Numbered from the stretch's first letter, positions 26,121 through 36,143 are shown. The stretch: DNA of 64,000 bases from JBMNGH01 sp050949725 (GCA_050949725.1 JBMNGH010000001.1:369681-433680), one strand, 5' to 3'. Numbers and translations are program-made. The notes: generated by a model not told the origin, from the sequence alone.

Positions 26121-28757
26121 TCAAAAAAGAGCACTCAAACCGGCTAAACCTATAATCAATAACCATATCTGGCCATCGGGGGGAGTTGTATGAAAAATAA
26201 ATTGCAGTTTTGGTACATATATTACTGCAAGATGCATTGCGGCAGATACAATAACAGATAGGGTAAGATATATATTAGAAAAAGGATTTTGTTCCCAAAT
26301 TTTATGTCTTCCTGTCCTGCATTCAAAAACGAATATAAGCTGTGAAATTACTAGTGTACTGAAGGCTGCCGTCCTAGAAGCCGTCAAATTTCCTGAGGTA
26401 TAAATACCTGTTATAATAAATGTGATGACCGTAGCAACACTTATAAAAAGTCCTCTATGAAGTATTTTCCCCCATAAACCGTCTGAAAATATGCTCTCAT
26501 TCTTTTTACGGGGTTTTCTCATCATAACATCTCTTTCAGGTGAATCCATCCCTAGTGCCATTGCAGGGAGCCCATCTGTAACAAGATTCATCCAAAGTAT
26601 CTGTATTGGCAAAAGAGGGGGTGACATGCCGAGCGCAGCGGTTATGGCCATAGTAAATATTTCTCCTACATTACATGACAAGAGGTATCTCACAAATTTT
26701 CTGATATTGTCATATATTATCCTTCCTTCTTCAACAGCATTTACAATGCTGGCAAAATTATCGTCCATCAGTATCATTGAGGAAGCCTCTTTTGTCACGT
26801 CTGTACCTGTTTTACCCATGGCAATTCCGATATCGGCTTCTTTGACTGCAGGTGCATCGTTAACTCCATCCCCCGTCATTGCAACAATATGGCCCCGCCT
26901 TTTAAGCGCCCGAACTATTTTAAGCTTATGTAGCGGTGTAACTCTTGCATAGATTGCCACTTCATCTACACACTTGTTTAATTCGTTATCACTCATTTCA
27001 TCAAGCTCATCACCTGTAATTATTCTTTTATTCCCTTTTAGTAAACCGAGTTCGTTCGCAACAGCCCAAGCGGTTGCCTTATGATCCCCGGTAATCATTA
27101 CCGGTCGAATACCAGATAAAAAACACTTTTTTACAGCTTCAAGTGCTTCAGGCCTCGGAGGATCAATCATCGCCATCATTCCTAGAAAAGTCATGCCATT
27201 TTCAATGTCGCTTTGCTCCAAATCCGAAATAGACAGCTTTTTATGAGCAAAAGCTAATACCCTTAACGCTTCGCGACCGAAATCCTCATTTACTGCTAAT
27301 ATATGTTTTTTGTTTGCAGAAAATAGTTGTTTAATTACGCCATTCTCTTCAACTTGACTGCAACGGGATAAAATAACATCAGGTGCACCCTTTGTAAACA
27401 GGTATATGTCTCCCTTATCAGATTTTACTATGACTGACATACGCTTTCTATTAGAATCAAACGGTAATTCTCTTATCCTTTGAAACTTCTTGTCTACAAT
27501 TTCTTTTTGGATATTTACCTTCAAGCCAGCTATGAGAATCGCAGCTTCTGTGGGATCCCCGATTACATTGAAATCTCTTTTTTTCGATATAACAGATAAA
27601 AATCCGGCTTTTTCACGGACAATACCCGCATTATTGCATGATAATCCGATTTGCATTATTTTTGTCAGCTCAGATGGTAGATTACTAATCTTTGAGCCGT
27701 CAGCCGTTATGAAATCACCTTCCTGCCTATAGCCTGTTCCTGTCACCATGAAAGTTTCCCCATTTATATATATCTTCCTTACCGTCATACGATTTTCTGT
27801 CAATGTCCCTGTTTTGTCGCTACAGATAACAGTTGCACATCCAAGGGTTTCAACCGCCGGGAGTCTTCTAATAACGGCATTTTTTCGAATCATTCTTTGA
27901 ACACCTATCGCCAACACAACAGTAACTATTGCCGGCAAGCCCTCAGGTATTGCTGCAACTGCAAGGCTGACACCCAGTAAAAACATGTCATATATTCCTT
28001 CACCCCTATATATTCCAAGCAAGGCTACGATAGCACAGATGGCAAGACACAGAAACACGAGCTGTCTACCCAGATGATCGAGGCGTTTTTGTAGTGGGGT
28101 TTGTTCATCTTCAACCTTAACGAGCATACCGGCGATTTTCCCCATCTGTGTATCCATTCCTATGGCAGTTACAAGCATTTTACCCCTGCCCGAAACTACA
28201 AGCGTTCCCATAAAAACAAGATTCTTACTGTAAATACTGGTCTGAACATTCTCATCACACTCGTCCGTTTTTTCAACTGGTATTGATTCACCGGTCAGAA
28301 TTGATTCATCTATGGAAAGGCCCGAGCACTCAATAAGTTCTCCATCGGCGGGAACCCTATCTCCACTTTCCAGTATTGCAATATCACCCGGCACAACATC
28401 CCGGGATGGGATAATTTTGACTTTGCCATCCCTCAAAACTTTAGCCATAGGAGCAGATAACTGTTTTAAAGCCTGGAGAGATTTTTCAGTCCTATACTCT
28501 TGGATAAACCCTAAAACCGCATTCATTATTATAATCAAGGTAATGGCTGTAGCATCCACAATTTCTCCTAATAACGCAGAAACTACAGTAGCCGCTATTA
28601 GTACTAGTGTTATAAAATCTTTAAGCTGCCGAAAAAATATTGAGACAGTAGATAGCTTTTTTGTCTCCTCAATTATATTATCACCAAACATTCTTTTTTT
28701 TAGGGGTATTTCCCTGCCGGTTAGGCCTTTCTGAAGATTTGTTTGATTAGTTTTCAT
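26121..28757 (-). CDS. P-type ATPase, calcium-transporting (type IIA, SERCA-like)
   Basis: 878 aa ion pump. TGES at 155-158 is the dephosphorylation loop, PEGLPA at 271-276 lies in membrane helix 4, and DKTGT at 314-318 holds the phosphorylated Asp; TGDGVNDAPA is the hinge. Helix 5 has NVGE and helix 6 has NLVTDGLPA, matching the Ca2+ ligands of SERCA site I/II, so Ca2+ export is the best call over Na+/K+ types. ATG 28757 with GGAGGGG 9 nt upstream. Monocistronic by spacing. A 12-bp palindrome (28857-28868) lies upstream and could be an operator. Confidence 0.9.
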   Translation of the reverse strand: MKTNQTNLQKGLTGREIPLKKRMFGDNIIEETKKLSTVSIFFRQLKDFITLVLIAATVVSALLGEIVDATAITLIIIMNAVLGFIQEYRTEKSLQALKQLSAPMAKVLRDGKVKIIPSRDVVPGDIAILESGDRVPADGELIECSGLSIDESILTGESIPVEKTDECDENVQTSIYSKNLVFMGTLVVSGRGKMLVTAIGMDTQMGKIAGMLVKVEDEQTPLQKRLDHLGRQLVFLCLAICAIVALLGIYRGEGIYDMFLLGVSLAVAAIPEGLPAIVTVVLAIGVQRMIRKNAVIRRLPAVETLGCATVICSDKTGTLTENRMTVRKIYINGETFMVTGTGYRQEGDFITADGSKISNLPSELTKIMQIGLSCNNAGIVREKAGFLSVISKKRDFNVIGDPTEAAILIAGLKVNIQKEIVDKKFQRIRELPFDSNRKRMSVIVKSDKGDIYLFTKGAPDVILSRCSQVEENGVIKQLFSANKKHILAVNEDFGREALRVLAFAHKKLSISDLEQSDIENGMTFLGMMAMIDPPRPEALEAVKKCFLSGIRPVMITGDHKATAWAVANELGLLKGNKRIITGDELDEMSDNELNKCVDEVAIYARVTPLHKLKIVRALKRRGHIVAMTGDGVNDAPAVKEADIGIAMGKTGTDVTKEASSMILMDDNFASIVNAVEEGRIIYDNIRKFVRYLLSCNVGEIFTMAITAALGMSPPLLPIQILWMNLVTDGLPAMALGMDSPERDVMMRKPRKKNESIFSDGLWGKILHRGLFISVATVITFIITGIYTSGNLTASRTAAFSTLVISQLIFVFECRTGRHKIWEQNPFSNIYLTLSVIVSAAMHLAVIYVPKLQFIFHTTPPDGQIWLLIIGLAGLSALF

Positions 28758-28957
28758 AAAAAAGTTCCCCTCCACCCAGTCTTTTACATTTACAAACTTA
28801 TTCCTGAGTCGAGGGGATTATTCTTGAATTACAATCATTATTTAAGTCTCAAGATAAAACATATGTTTCATCTTTCTTTTATGGCAACATAGCTTATCTT
28901 TTAAAAAAATACTTAATTTCTCATATCCAGCCAGTTATCGTTTTCTGAAGACAGGTT

Positions 28958-29836
28958 TTAATTGTAAATATTTACACCTTCTGTTTTAACAAGCTGTTTA
29001 AATGCCTCCAAAATCTTTTTAGTAATCGGCCCTGGTTTTCCGTCACCGATTATTCTCCCATCAACCTTTACTACAGGTATAGCTTCGGCAGCCGTGCCTG
29101 AGAGGAAACATTCATCAGCGGTAAATACTTCATAACGTGTAAAAACCTTTTCTTCGATTTTTATCCCGAATTTCTGAGCAAGTTCTATTATTGCACCCCT
29201 TGTTATTCCAACTAGAATACCCGCATACGGAGGAGGAGTGAATATTGCTCCATTTTTGACTATAAATATATTATCACCCGTGCACTCAGCGACATAATCT
29301 TCTGTGTTCAATACAAGGGCCTCTGGTACCCCTGCAAGGTTAGCCTCTATTTTTGCCATAATGTTGTTTAAATAATTTAGAGACTTCATCTGAGGATTTA
29401 CGCCCTCTGCAGGATTACGCCTGGTAGCTGCAGTGATTATCTCAAGCCCTTCTTCATACATCTTGTTAGGGTAAAGGACTATGCTATCGGTAATACAAAC
29501 AATTGTAGCATTTTTGCACTTCGATGGGTCAAGACCCAAGTCACCTTCACCTCTTGAAACTATAAGCCTTATATATGCATCCTTTTGGTTGTTTCTCCTC
29601 AACGTCTCAAGAACGACTTCCGCCATTTTTTCTTTTTCCATTGGAACATAGAGCATTATTCCTTTGGCACCATCGTAAAGTCTATCAATGTGCTGCTTTA
29701 GTCTAAAAACCTTGCCTTCATAAGCCCTTATTCCTTCAAAAACCCCGTCACCATACAAATACCCGTGGTCAAAAACCGAAATTTTAGCTTCTTCCTCAGG
29801 ATAAAATTTTCCGTTAATATAAACCTGTATGCTCAT
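28958..29836 (-). CDS. ilvE: Branched-chain amino acid aminotransferase (IlvE)
   Basis: PLP class IV transaminase making Leu, Ile and Val from their keto acids. 292 aa: FDHGYLYGDGVFEGIRAY at 22-39, the PLP-lysine region NPQMKSLNYLNN (Lys near 157), the glutamate region EALVLNTEDYVAECTGDNIF and GTAAEAIPV near the C-terminus. It lies 60 bp after ilvB in the unit controlled by the isoleucine-type T-box. ATG start. The class also includes D-amino-acid and aminodeoxychorismate enzymes, but length and context favour IlvE. Confidence 0.95.
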   Translation of the reverse strand: MSIQVYINGKFYPEEEAKISVFDHGYLYGDGVFEGIRAYEGKVFRLKQHIDRLYDGAKGIMLYVPMEKEKMAEVVLETLRRNNQKDAYIRLIVSRGEGDLGLDPSKCKNATIVCITDSIVLYPNKMYEEGLEIITAATRRNPAEGVNPQMKSLNYLNNIMAKIEANLAGVPEALVLNTEDYVAECTGDNIFIVKNGAIFTPPPYAGILVGITRGAIIELAQKFGIKIEEKVFTRYEVFTADECFLSGTAAEAIPVVKVDGRIIGDGKPGPITKKILEAFKQLVKTEGVNIYN

Positions 29837-29896
29837 GGCTTATCCTCCCAATACATTAAAATAATCAATTAATTATATTATAAGTAAATACAAAAA

Positions 29897-31573
29897 CTAT
29901 GTCCCCAGCATTTTGTTTATCGGTTCTCCTGCAGGTACCATTGGAAAAACGTTTTCATCCGGGTCAACTGATACATCAATCAGGGCGGGTTTATTTGCTT
30001 CAATCGCATTTTTTACAGTGTTCTCTAAATGCTCGGGTTCAGTCACCTTATAACCGTCTACTCCACAGGCTTCAGCAAGTTTAACATAGTCAGGCCCTTC
30101 TGGAATTTTTACCTGTGACAACCTTCCACCGTAAAACATTTCCTGCCACTGTTTTACCATTCCTAGGCTTCTATTATTAAAAATTACGTTAATAACTGGG
30201 ATATTGTAATTAGCGGATGTAATCAGTTCATGGCAGTTCATTTCAAAGCTGCCATCTCCTGCAATGTTGATGACAACTTTATCTGGCCTGCCAAGTTTAG
30301 CACCGATTGCAGCAGGCAAGCCAAATCCCATTGTTCCTAAACCACCTGAAGTAATAAATGTCCTGGGGCTATTAAATTTGTAAAACTGTGCTGCCCACAT
30401 TTGATGCTGACCTACTTCCGTAGCTATGATTGCATTACCCTTTGTTACCCGGTTAATTTCATCTATCACAAATTGAGGCTTCAAACCTTCATTGCAATAC
30501 TTCAAAGGATACTCTTTTTTCCATCTATTCACCGTTTCTAACCATTCTCTATGTTCCATGGCAGAGACGAGCTGTGTCATTTTATTAAGCGCATACTTCA
30601 AATCACTTCTTATGGCAATATCGTTTTCCACATTTTTTCCCAATTCCGCAGCATCAATATCGATGTGAATTATTCTTGCATTTGGAGCAAACTCGTCCAC
30701 CTTTCCTGTGACCCTGTCGTCAAACCTTGCGCCCAAAGCAATTAATAAATCGCACTCCGTTACGGCTAAATTAGCATATGCTGTACCATGCATCCCCAAC
30801 ATCCCAAGAGAAAGAGGATGGCTTGTTTGAAAACCGGTAAGACCCATGAGGGTTGTGGTTACAGGAGAACTAATCTTTTCGGCAAAGGCCAAAAGCTCTG
30901 AACATGCTCCTGAACTGACAATTCCTCCCCCTGCATATATAACCGGTTTTTGAGCCTTATCTATCATTTCGGAAGCCTTCTTTAACAAATCATCAATGTC
31001 CGGTAGAAGCCGCTGCTTAAATTTATAAGACTTGACAAATCCGTTTACATTTTTGTTTACACTCGACTCATCTATCTCACCTGACATGATATCTTTGGGA
31101 AGATCTACAAGGACCGGTCCCGGCCTGCCGGTAGTAGCTATGATAAAAGCCTCTTCAACTTTTTTGGCTATGTCCTTTTTATCCCTGATAATAAAGCTGT
31201 GTTTTGTAATGGGAAGGGTAATACCCGTAATATCAACCTCTTGAAAAGAATCCTTTCCCAGTAGGCTAATCGGCACCTGACCGGTAAAAGCCACAATCGG
31301 TACAGAGTCCATATAAGCATTGGCAATACCTGTCACAAGGTTTGTCGCCCCTGGCCCCGATGTACTCAAAACAACGCCGACCTTGCCCGTTGCCCTCGCA
31401 TAACCATCGGCAGCATGAGCTGCGCCCTGTTCGTGGACCGTTCTAATATGCCGTATTTTGGTATTTTTATAAATTGCATCATAAATTGGAAGTGCAGAAC
31501 CACCCGGAAATCCAAAAATGGTATCAACACCCATCCTTTCGCATGTCTCTAGCAACAGTTCAGCTCCGGTCAA
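29897..31573 (-). CDS. ilvB: Acetolactate synthase large subunit, copy 1
   Basis: ThDP/FAD enzyme condensing pyruvate with pyruvate or 2-oxobutyrate, the first common step of Val/Leu/Ile synthesis. 558 aa: FGFPGGSALPIYDA, catalytic Glu in HEQGAAHAADGYAR, GDGSFEMNCHE-N ThDP/Mg site near the C-terminal third. The start is TTG 31573 (LTGAELLLETC), 6 nt after GAGGTGAGG; the upstream TTG at 31591 overlaps that site. Copy 2 at 44066 is paired with ilvH; this copy has no small subunit next to it and is paired with ilvE, under a T-box read as Ile-specific. Confidence 0.95.
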   Translation of the reverse strand: MTGAELLLETCERMGVDTIFGFPGGSALPIYDAIYKNTKIRHIRTVHEQGAAHAADGYARATGKVGVVLSTSGPGATNLVTGIANAYMDSVPIVAFTGQVPISLLGKDSFQEVDITGITLPITKHSFIIRDKKDIAKKVEEAFIIATTGRPGPVLVDLPKDIMSGEIDESSVNKNVNGFVKSYKFKQRLLPDIDDLLKKASEMIDKAQKPVIYAGGGIVSSGACSELLAFAEKISSPVTTTLMGLTGFQTSHPLSLGMLGMHGTAYANLAVTECDLLIALGARFDDRVTGKVDEFAPNARIIHIDIDAAELGKNVENDIAIRSDLKYALNKMTQLVSAMEHREWLETVNRWKKEYPLKYCNEGLKPQFVIDEINRVTKGNAIIATEVGQHQMWAAQFYKFNSPRTFITSGGLGTMGFGLPAAIGAKLGRPDKVVINIAGDGSFEMNCHELITSANYNIPVINVIFNNRSLGMVKQWQEMFYGGRLSQVKIPEGPDYVKLAEACGVDGYKVTEPEHLENTVKNAIEANKPALIDVSVDPDENVFPMVPAGEPINKMLGT

Positions 31574-31611
31574 TATCCTCACCTCTGACAAAGCTTTTAA
31601 TAAAAATAACT

Positions 31612-31895
31612 AAAAAAAGAAGCCCTTCGCTTTAAGGGGCGAAAGGCTTCGCGTTACCACCCTGATTCTTCTGTGCCTTGCGGTCACAGACCTCAGCAGG
31701 TACGGGGCATTTAGCCCGATACCCGGCCTCTATAACGGGGGCCAATTCCCCTTGAATAAGGGGCCCCGGCCAGAATTACTCGGTTTTCACTCTGGCAGCT
31801 CCAAGACGATCTTCACAGTAGTTCCCCGGCATCGGCTTTCACCTTTTACCGACTCTCTTTAGCCTGAAATAACTGCTACTCTTCTCTTCACGGCT
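31612..31895 (-). promoter_or_regulatory. T-box leader of ilvB-ilvE, specifier read as AUC (Ile)
   Basis: The T-box sequence AGGGTGGTAACGCGA lies at 31664-31650, followed by a terminator (stem 31650-31619, then seven T at 31618-31612). Stem I shows AGAGAG and GGTGAAAGCCGATG motifs. Pairing GAAGA with TCTT as the lower stem I helix places ATC (31810-31808) in the specifier position, in the same register as CTC in the second T-box. Uncharged tRNA-Ile should favour the antiterminator and switch on ilvB-ilvE. The specifier is a hand fold; the T-box itself is certain. Confidence 0.93.
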
Positions 31896-31913
31896 TTTAG
31901 ATTATTAAACATA

Positions 31914-31942
31914 AGTATAACACGAGGCTTTTAAAAAAACAA
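31914..31942 (-). promoter_or_regulatory. Sigma-A promoter of the ilvB-ilvE T-box unit
   Basis: On the minus strand TTGTTT (31942-31937), 17-bp spacer, TATACT (31919-31914). It lies about 20 bp before the first stem of the T-box leader and immediately after the end of the ABC-F gene. Confidence 0.7.
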
Positions 31943-31951
31943 CCACATTTT

Positions 31952-33604
31952 TTATTTTCGTAATCTTTTTTTCAACCTTTTAAGCTTTCTTAATACTTCA
32001 TGGTATTCGCAGTCAAATGCAGATATATCTTCTTTCTTCGTTGCTATTGACAGTTTACCTATTATCTCTGAAAGGCGATTTTCTAATACTAAAATCTGTT
32101 TTTGGATTTCCCCTTTATTAGTATCCTGGTTTGTGTTTATGCTTTCTAAATACTCCGCATAATTTCCTTTAAAAACGTTTATTTTGTGATTATCAATTGT
32201 CATTATGTGGTTCGCCACAGAGCTTACAAGTTTTCTGTCGTGGGACACAAATATTAAAGTTCCGTCATACTCTTTGAAAGCATCCTCAACAACTTCAATG
32301 GACTTAATGTCCAAATAATTAGTTGGCTCATCTAATAGTAGTAAATTTACATCTTGCAGCAGTATTTTTGCAAAAGAAACCTTGACCCTCTCACCACCAC
32401 TTAACATATCTACCTTTTTATGGACTTCCTCACGTTTAAATAAAAGCCTTGCCAGTAGAGCTCTAGCGAAGTTCTCTTTATAAATACTACTATTCATCAC
32501 ATTTTCTAATATGGTCAAGTTATTGTCCAATATATTCAAGTCTTGGCTAAAATAACCCATCCTCACACTTGAGGCAATTTTTATGGAAGGCTCATTTTCT
32601 ATTATCATTTTTAACAATGTGGTTTTTCCACAGCCATTAGGGCCGATTAAAGCTATTTTCGAACCATTGTAGATGCTAAATTCTGCATCATCGAAAATAA
32701 TTTTGTCATCAAATGCCTTGTTTACCTTTTTGCCTTCTACAACAAGCTTGCTGTGTAAAATATCCAAATGTGCAATATCCAGCCTAATTGCCTCCTGTTT
32801 TTTGGGTTTCTCCTTAATTTCAAGATGCTCAATCCTTTTTTCTACATTTTTTATAGCCTTTTCAAGATTAGCCTTCCCCTTTTGACCGCCCATCTTATGC
32901 AGCCTTGCCTCGGAAATCCCCATGCGCTTCGGTGTTCTATTAATTTTCTTTGCCCTTTTTTTTATCTTGACAATAACATTTTCAAGTCTTTGCTTTTCTG
33001 TCAAATACTGCTCATATTCAAAATGATCTCTCTTTTTCTCTTCGGTATTCTGGGAGACAAAATCACTATAGTTTCCTTTATATATTTTTATTTTGCCATT
33101 ATCTATAAACAATATCTTGTTGCATAGCTTATCCAACAGATATCTGTCATGGGTTACAAGAACTAAAGCACCTACACATTCCCCGAACATTTTTTCCATG
33201 AGCTCGATGCCTTCCATATCAACATTGCTTGTAGGCTCATCGGCAAATATGAGCGGACTGTTATTGCTTAAACAGGCAGCAATCTTAAACCTCGTCTTCT
33301 CTCCTCCGCTCATATTGTCACTCCAGGTAGTCGGAACACTGAATCTTGAAGCCATCTCTTTACTGATGCTTTTGTTGTAAGGTGCTTCAAATTGTGATAC
33401 AAAAGAGCACGGTGTGTACAGTCTTACCCAACCTTCATCTGGTTTCAGCCTCTGGCTCATGATTTTGATTAAGGTTGTCTTTCCTGCCCCATTTACACCT
33501 ACAACACCTATTCTATCACCTGTATAGATTTTGAAGTTTTCAACTTCTAATATCAATCTATTGCCGTAGTATTTTTTTATATTGGCACATTCCATCAAAA
33601 GCAT
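31952..33604 (-). CDS. ABC-F ATPase, antibiotic-resistance (ribosome protection) type
   Basis: Soluble twin-ATPase of 550 aa with no membrane segments. ABC1: Walker A GVNGAGKTT at 36-44, signature MSGGEKTR, Walker B ADEPTSNVD. A long basic coiled-coil linker (about 190-270) follows, then ABC2 with GPNGCGKTT, LSGGERVKV and LLLDEPTNYLD, and a coiled C-terminal tail ending LKRLKKRLRK. The shortened first domain and long linker match the Vga/Lsa/VmlR class that ejects lincosamides, streptogramin A and pleuromutilins from the ribosome. ATG 33604 with GGAGGGG 6 nt upstream. The attenuator before it (33605-33778) supports a drug-induced role. Exact drug range cannot be read. Confidence 0.88.
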   Translation of the reverse strand: MLLMECANIKKYYGNRLILEVENFKIYTGDRIGVVGVNGAGKTTLIKIMSQRLKPDEGWVRLYTPCSFVSQFEAPYNKSISKEMASRFSVPTTWSDNMSGGEKTRFKIAACLSNNSPLIFADEPTSNVDMEGIELMEKMFGECVGALVLVTHDRYLLDKLCNKILFIDNGKIKIYKGNYSDFVSQNTEEKKRDHFEYEQYLTEKQRLENVIVKIKKRAKKINRTPKRMGISEARLHKMGGQKGKANLEKAIKNVEKRIEHLEIKEKPKKQEAIRLDIAHLDILHSKLVVEGKKVNKAFDDKIIFDDAEFSIYNGSKIALIGPNGCGKTTLLKMIIENEPSIKIASSVRMGYFSQDLNILDNNLTILENVMNSSIYKENFARALLARLLFKREEVHKKVDMLSGGERVKVSFAKILLQDVNLLLLDEPTNYLDIKSIEVVEDAFKEYDGTLIFVSHDRKLVSSVANHIMTIDNHKINVFKGNYAEYLESINTNQDTNKGEIQKQILVLENRLSEIIGKLSIATKKEDISAFDCEYHEVLRKLKRLKKRLRK

Positions 33605-33778
33605 AAAAAACCCCTCCGAGTAATTGGAGAGGATAGTGTCAAGATATTAACCTAATATCAAATTTCAAAAAACAACATGGGGTAATACTTTGCGACCCAC
33701 ACATTGAGATCATATACTTAATTTAAGGTTAAAACTATTTACTTATGCAAAGTACCAAATACAGCGAAGACACTATCC
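33605..33778 (-). promoter_or_regulatory. Transcription attenuator of the ABC-F gene
   Basis: On the minus strand CCTCTCC (33632-33626) and GGAGGGG (33617-33611) form a terminator whose six T (33610-33605) directly abut the ATG, so the ribosome binding site is the 3' arm. A competing pair GGATAGTGTC (33778-33769) / GACACTATCC (33640-33631) overlaps the 5' arm by two bases; GCAAAGTA (33754-33747 region) pairs with TACTTTGC (33693-33686) inside, and GATATTA/TAATATC forms a small hairpin at 33643-33659. Known: several ABC-F and methylase resistance genes are induced by ribosome stalling in such leaders. Confidence 0.75.
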
Positions 33779-33780
33779 AC
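33739..33780 (-). CDS. Candidate 13-aa leader peptide of the attenuator
   Basis: GTG at 33780 opens MDSVFAVFGTLHK and stops at TAA 33739; its reading frame covers the 5' arm of the competing hairpin, exactly where a stalled ribosome would change the fold. The hydrophobic VFAVF core resembles stalling leaders of resistance genes. Against it, no good Shine-Dalgarno precedes it. An alternative 15-codon frame (MSKALKEGCICVRII) lies at 33790-33837 with an equally weak site. Between 33838 and 33973 I see nothing else. Confidence 0.35.
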   Translation of the reverse strand: MDSVFAVFGTLHK

Positions 33781-33973
33781 TCATGAATTCTAAATAATGC
33801 GCACGCAAATACAGCCCTCTTTTAGGGCTTTACTCACTTCGTCTTTAACTGTCCTTAGAGTGAATTAGTTCTTCATCTGAGCCAATACCTTGTCCTTCCA
33901 TAAAATTTTTGCGCTTAATACTTAATACAATTATATAAATTGGTCAACTCACTGTCAATAGTCGCATTACCTC

Positions 33974-35449
33974 TTAGGCTGTTGGAAATACAACAGATAT
34001 GCGCGTGCCTATATTCAGTCTGCTCCATACCTCAAAGTAACCCCCGTGACGCTCCACTATCCATTTGGCAATAGATAACCCCAGACCCGAACCTCCTGTC
34101 TTCCTTGCCCTCGATTCGTCTGACCGATAAAAACGTTCAAAAATATTGGGCAATTCTTCAGGTGCTATCCCAATACCATTATCTTGAACAGTAATACGAA
34201 CTGAACTTTCTTCACAAACGATTCTGATAATAATTTTCTCTCCACTGGGCGTATATTTTATGCTGTTGTCCACAAGTATTCGTATTACTTGCTTAAAAAG
34301 TTGCTTGTCAGCATTGATATAGGCGGGCCTCTTCAGTTCCATTTCAAAATTGTGACTTGGGTCTATCATTTGTGTCTCTGAGATTATCTCACCTACTACT
34401 TCACAAGCGTCAAAATCCTGTTTGTGAAGCCGTATGGTTTCATTGTCACCGCGGGCAAGAAAGAGAAGCTGTTCCACCAAGTCCTTCATGTTCTCCGTCT
34501 CACTCTTGATGGCGTCGATGGATTCCTGCATGGTTTTCTCGTCATTTTTACCCCAACGGTCAAGGAGATTCACATATCCCTGAATGACGGATATAGGTGT
34601 GCGCAGCTCATGGGAGGCATCAGAGACAAACCTCAATTGTGAATGATAGGAAGCGCTGATGCGATTTAGCATATCATTTATGGCAGATGCTAAGTGCTTT
34701 GAGCTCGTTTTGGGAACCGTCCACAGAAATGCGCCTGTCAAGCCTGCTCGCGTCAATATCGCTGATGGCACCGGCCAAATCCTTGATACGCGTGCCGTTT
34801 GCCATGGAACGCATATCAAAAACTTCATCATTAAGTTGCCTTGCTTTTTCGGCCATCTCGGACAAAGGCTTAAGAGTTCTCCTAATCAGCCCTCGAACCT
34901 TTTATCTATATTGTTAATTAAAATCAACAGCTCACATGATGAGACGATAAAAGCTAAAAATAAAAGCAGCTTTAAATCATTCGCCCAAATCGTACACCAT
35001 TTTGTATGATGTGCCATTTAGAATAAATGCCAGATTATACTTTGCTAAACCTATTTTCCCCAATAAATGTTTTTCATCATGAACCTTGGGCAGGCTAAAA
35101 CTCCGCTTTACATCATCAGCCTTTACAGGCAAACGCTTTTGTATAATGCTAGGGAGTGTTATTCCTTTAGGCAATTGTTCTTCAACCAGGACTTGGTAGC
35201 CTGAGAATGTGAAAGGATAGTTTAATGATTGTAAATTGCCAGGAGAAGGCTCATTGCTTTAATTATGTCCTGCGCCCCTTCTTCCGCCTTCCACATGGTA
35301 ACTGAGAGGCTCATTAAAAGGATGAGCAAGTTTATTGATAAAAATCCGGCGAACAGCCTCCCGATCATTCGCATATTAAGTTTTATGACGAGGGATGAAC
35401 GTATTTTATCAGTTAGGCTGGTTGAGTGCGTATTTTTCGTATTACTCAT
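33974..35449 (-). pseudogene. Sensor histidine kinase, broken by several frameshifts
   Basis: All pieces of a HAMP histidine kinase lie in order but in different frames. Residues encoded from 35449: N-terminal helix FAGFLSINLLILLMSLSVTM; near 35222 the frame shifts to the sensor domain (LPKGITLPSII); near 34976 it shifts again to a second membrane helix (LKLLLFLAFIVSS); near 34890 to the HAMP/linker part (LIRRTLKPLSEMAEKARQ); and near 34680 to the kinase core (FVSDASHELRTPISV with the phospho-His, DNSIKYTP N box, GLGLSIAKWIVERH G box), which is intact to the stop. At least four lesions make a functional kinase very unlikely. Confidence 0.88.
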
Positions 35450-36143
35450 CCTTAATCACATACCCCACTCCGCGAACGGTATGTATCAGTTTAAGCCCAA
35501 ATGGTTCCTCAATCTTAGCACGAAGATATCTGATATAAACATCCACTGCATTTGTCCCGCCTGAGAAATCGTAGCCCCATATACGTTCGAGCAAGGTTTC
35601 ACGCTTTACGACAATATCCTTGTTTTCTACAAGGAATTGCAGCAAATCGAACTCACGCTTCGTCAAATCAAGTAAGTTATCCTTCACCCGAGCTTCCCTC
35701 TTCATCGGGTCAAGCACATAGTTCTCCTGCCATGGAGCACCGATTGTGTTTTCATCTGGCTATTGACAGCCGGCTCTTTTCCTGAGACAAGCCCTGATTC
35801 GGGCAAGCAGCTCTTCAATCGCGAAAGGCTTGGTAATATAATCATCGGCCCCTCCGTCAAGCCCTGTAACTTTATCTACGACAGCATCACGGGCGGTAAG
35901 GAGAATAACCGGCACATCCGAAAACTGCCGAATCCTTCGGAGAACCTCAATCCCGTTTAGACCAGGCAACATAATATCAAGCAGAACAAGGTCAAAGGGG
36001 CGGGCTTTCGCAAGTTCTAACCCGTCCCTCCCGTTAAATGCCTTTTTCACTTCATAACCTTCAAATTCCAGCTCCAGCTCTACAAAACGCGCTATTTTTT
36101 CTTCATCCTCGATTATCAGGATCTTCCCTCTTTGCTCTCTCAT
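35442..36143 (-). pseudogene. OmpR-family response regulator with an in-frame amber stop
   Basis: The receiver domain (35763-36143) is complete: acidic pocket EDEE, phospho-Asp in LVLLDIMLPG, Thr in LLTAR, Lys in TKPF. After KRAGCQ the frame meets TAG at 35762-35760 and then continues in the same frame through PDENTIGAPWQ to the winged-helix domain (LTKREFDLLQFL, HTVRGVGYVIK). One nonsense change therefore splits a normal regulator of about 233 aa. AGGAG lies just before GTG 35717, so the DNA-binding domain might still be made separately (91 aa). The 3' end overlaps the kinase start by 8 bp. Confidence 0.85.

Noticed and set aside
28857..28868. AAACATATGTTT palindrome upstream of the P-type ATPase as an operator
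   Set aside because: A single 12-bp AT-rich palindrome without a known regulator or second copy is too weak to call a site.
33974..34831. The intact 3' frame as a complete short histidine kinase
   Set aside because: Its first residues are an out-of-frame reading of the linker; membrane, sensor and HAMP parts are found upstream in other frames, so it is the tail of a broken gene.
35760..35762. TAG in the response regulator as pyrrolysine or other recoding
   Set aside because: No PYLIS-like context or pyl genes are visible, and neighbouring genes of the same operon carry frameshifts, so ordinary nonsense decay is simpler.
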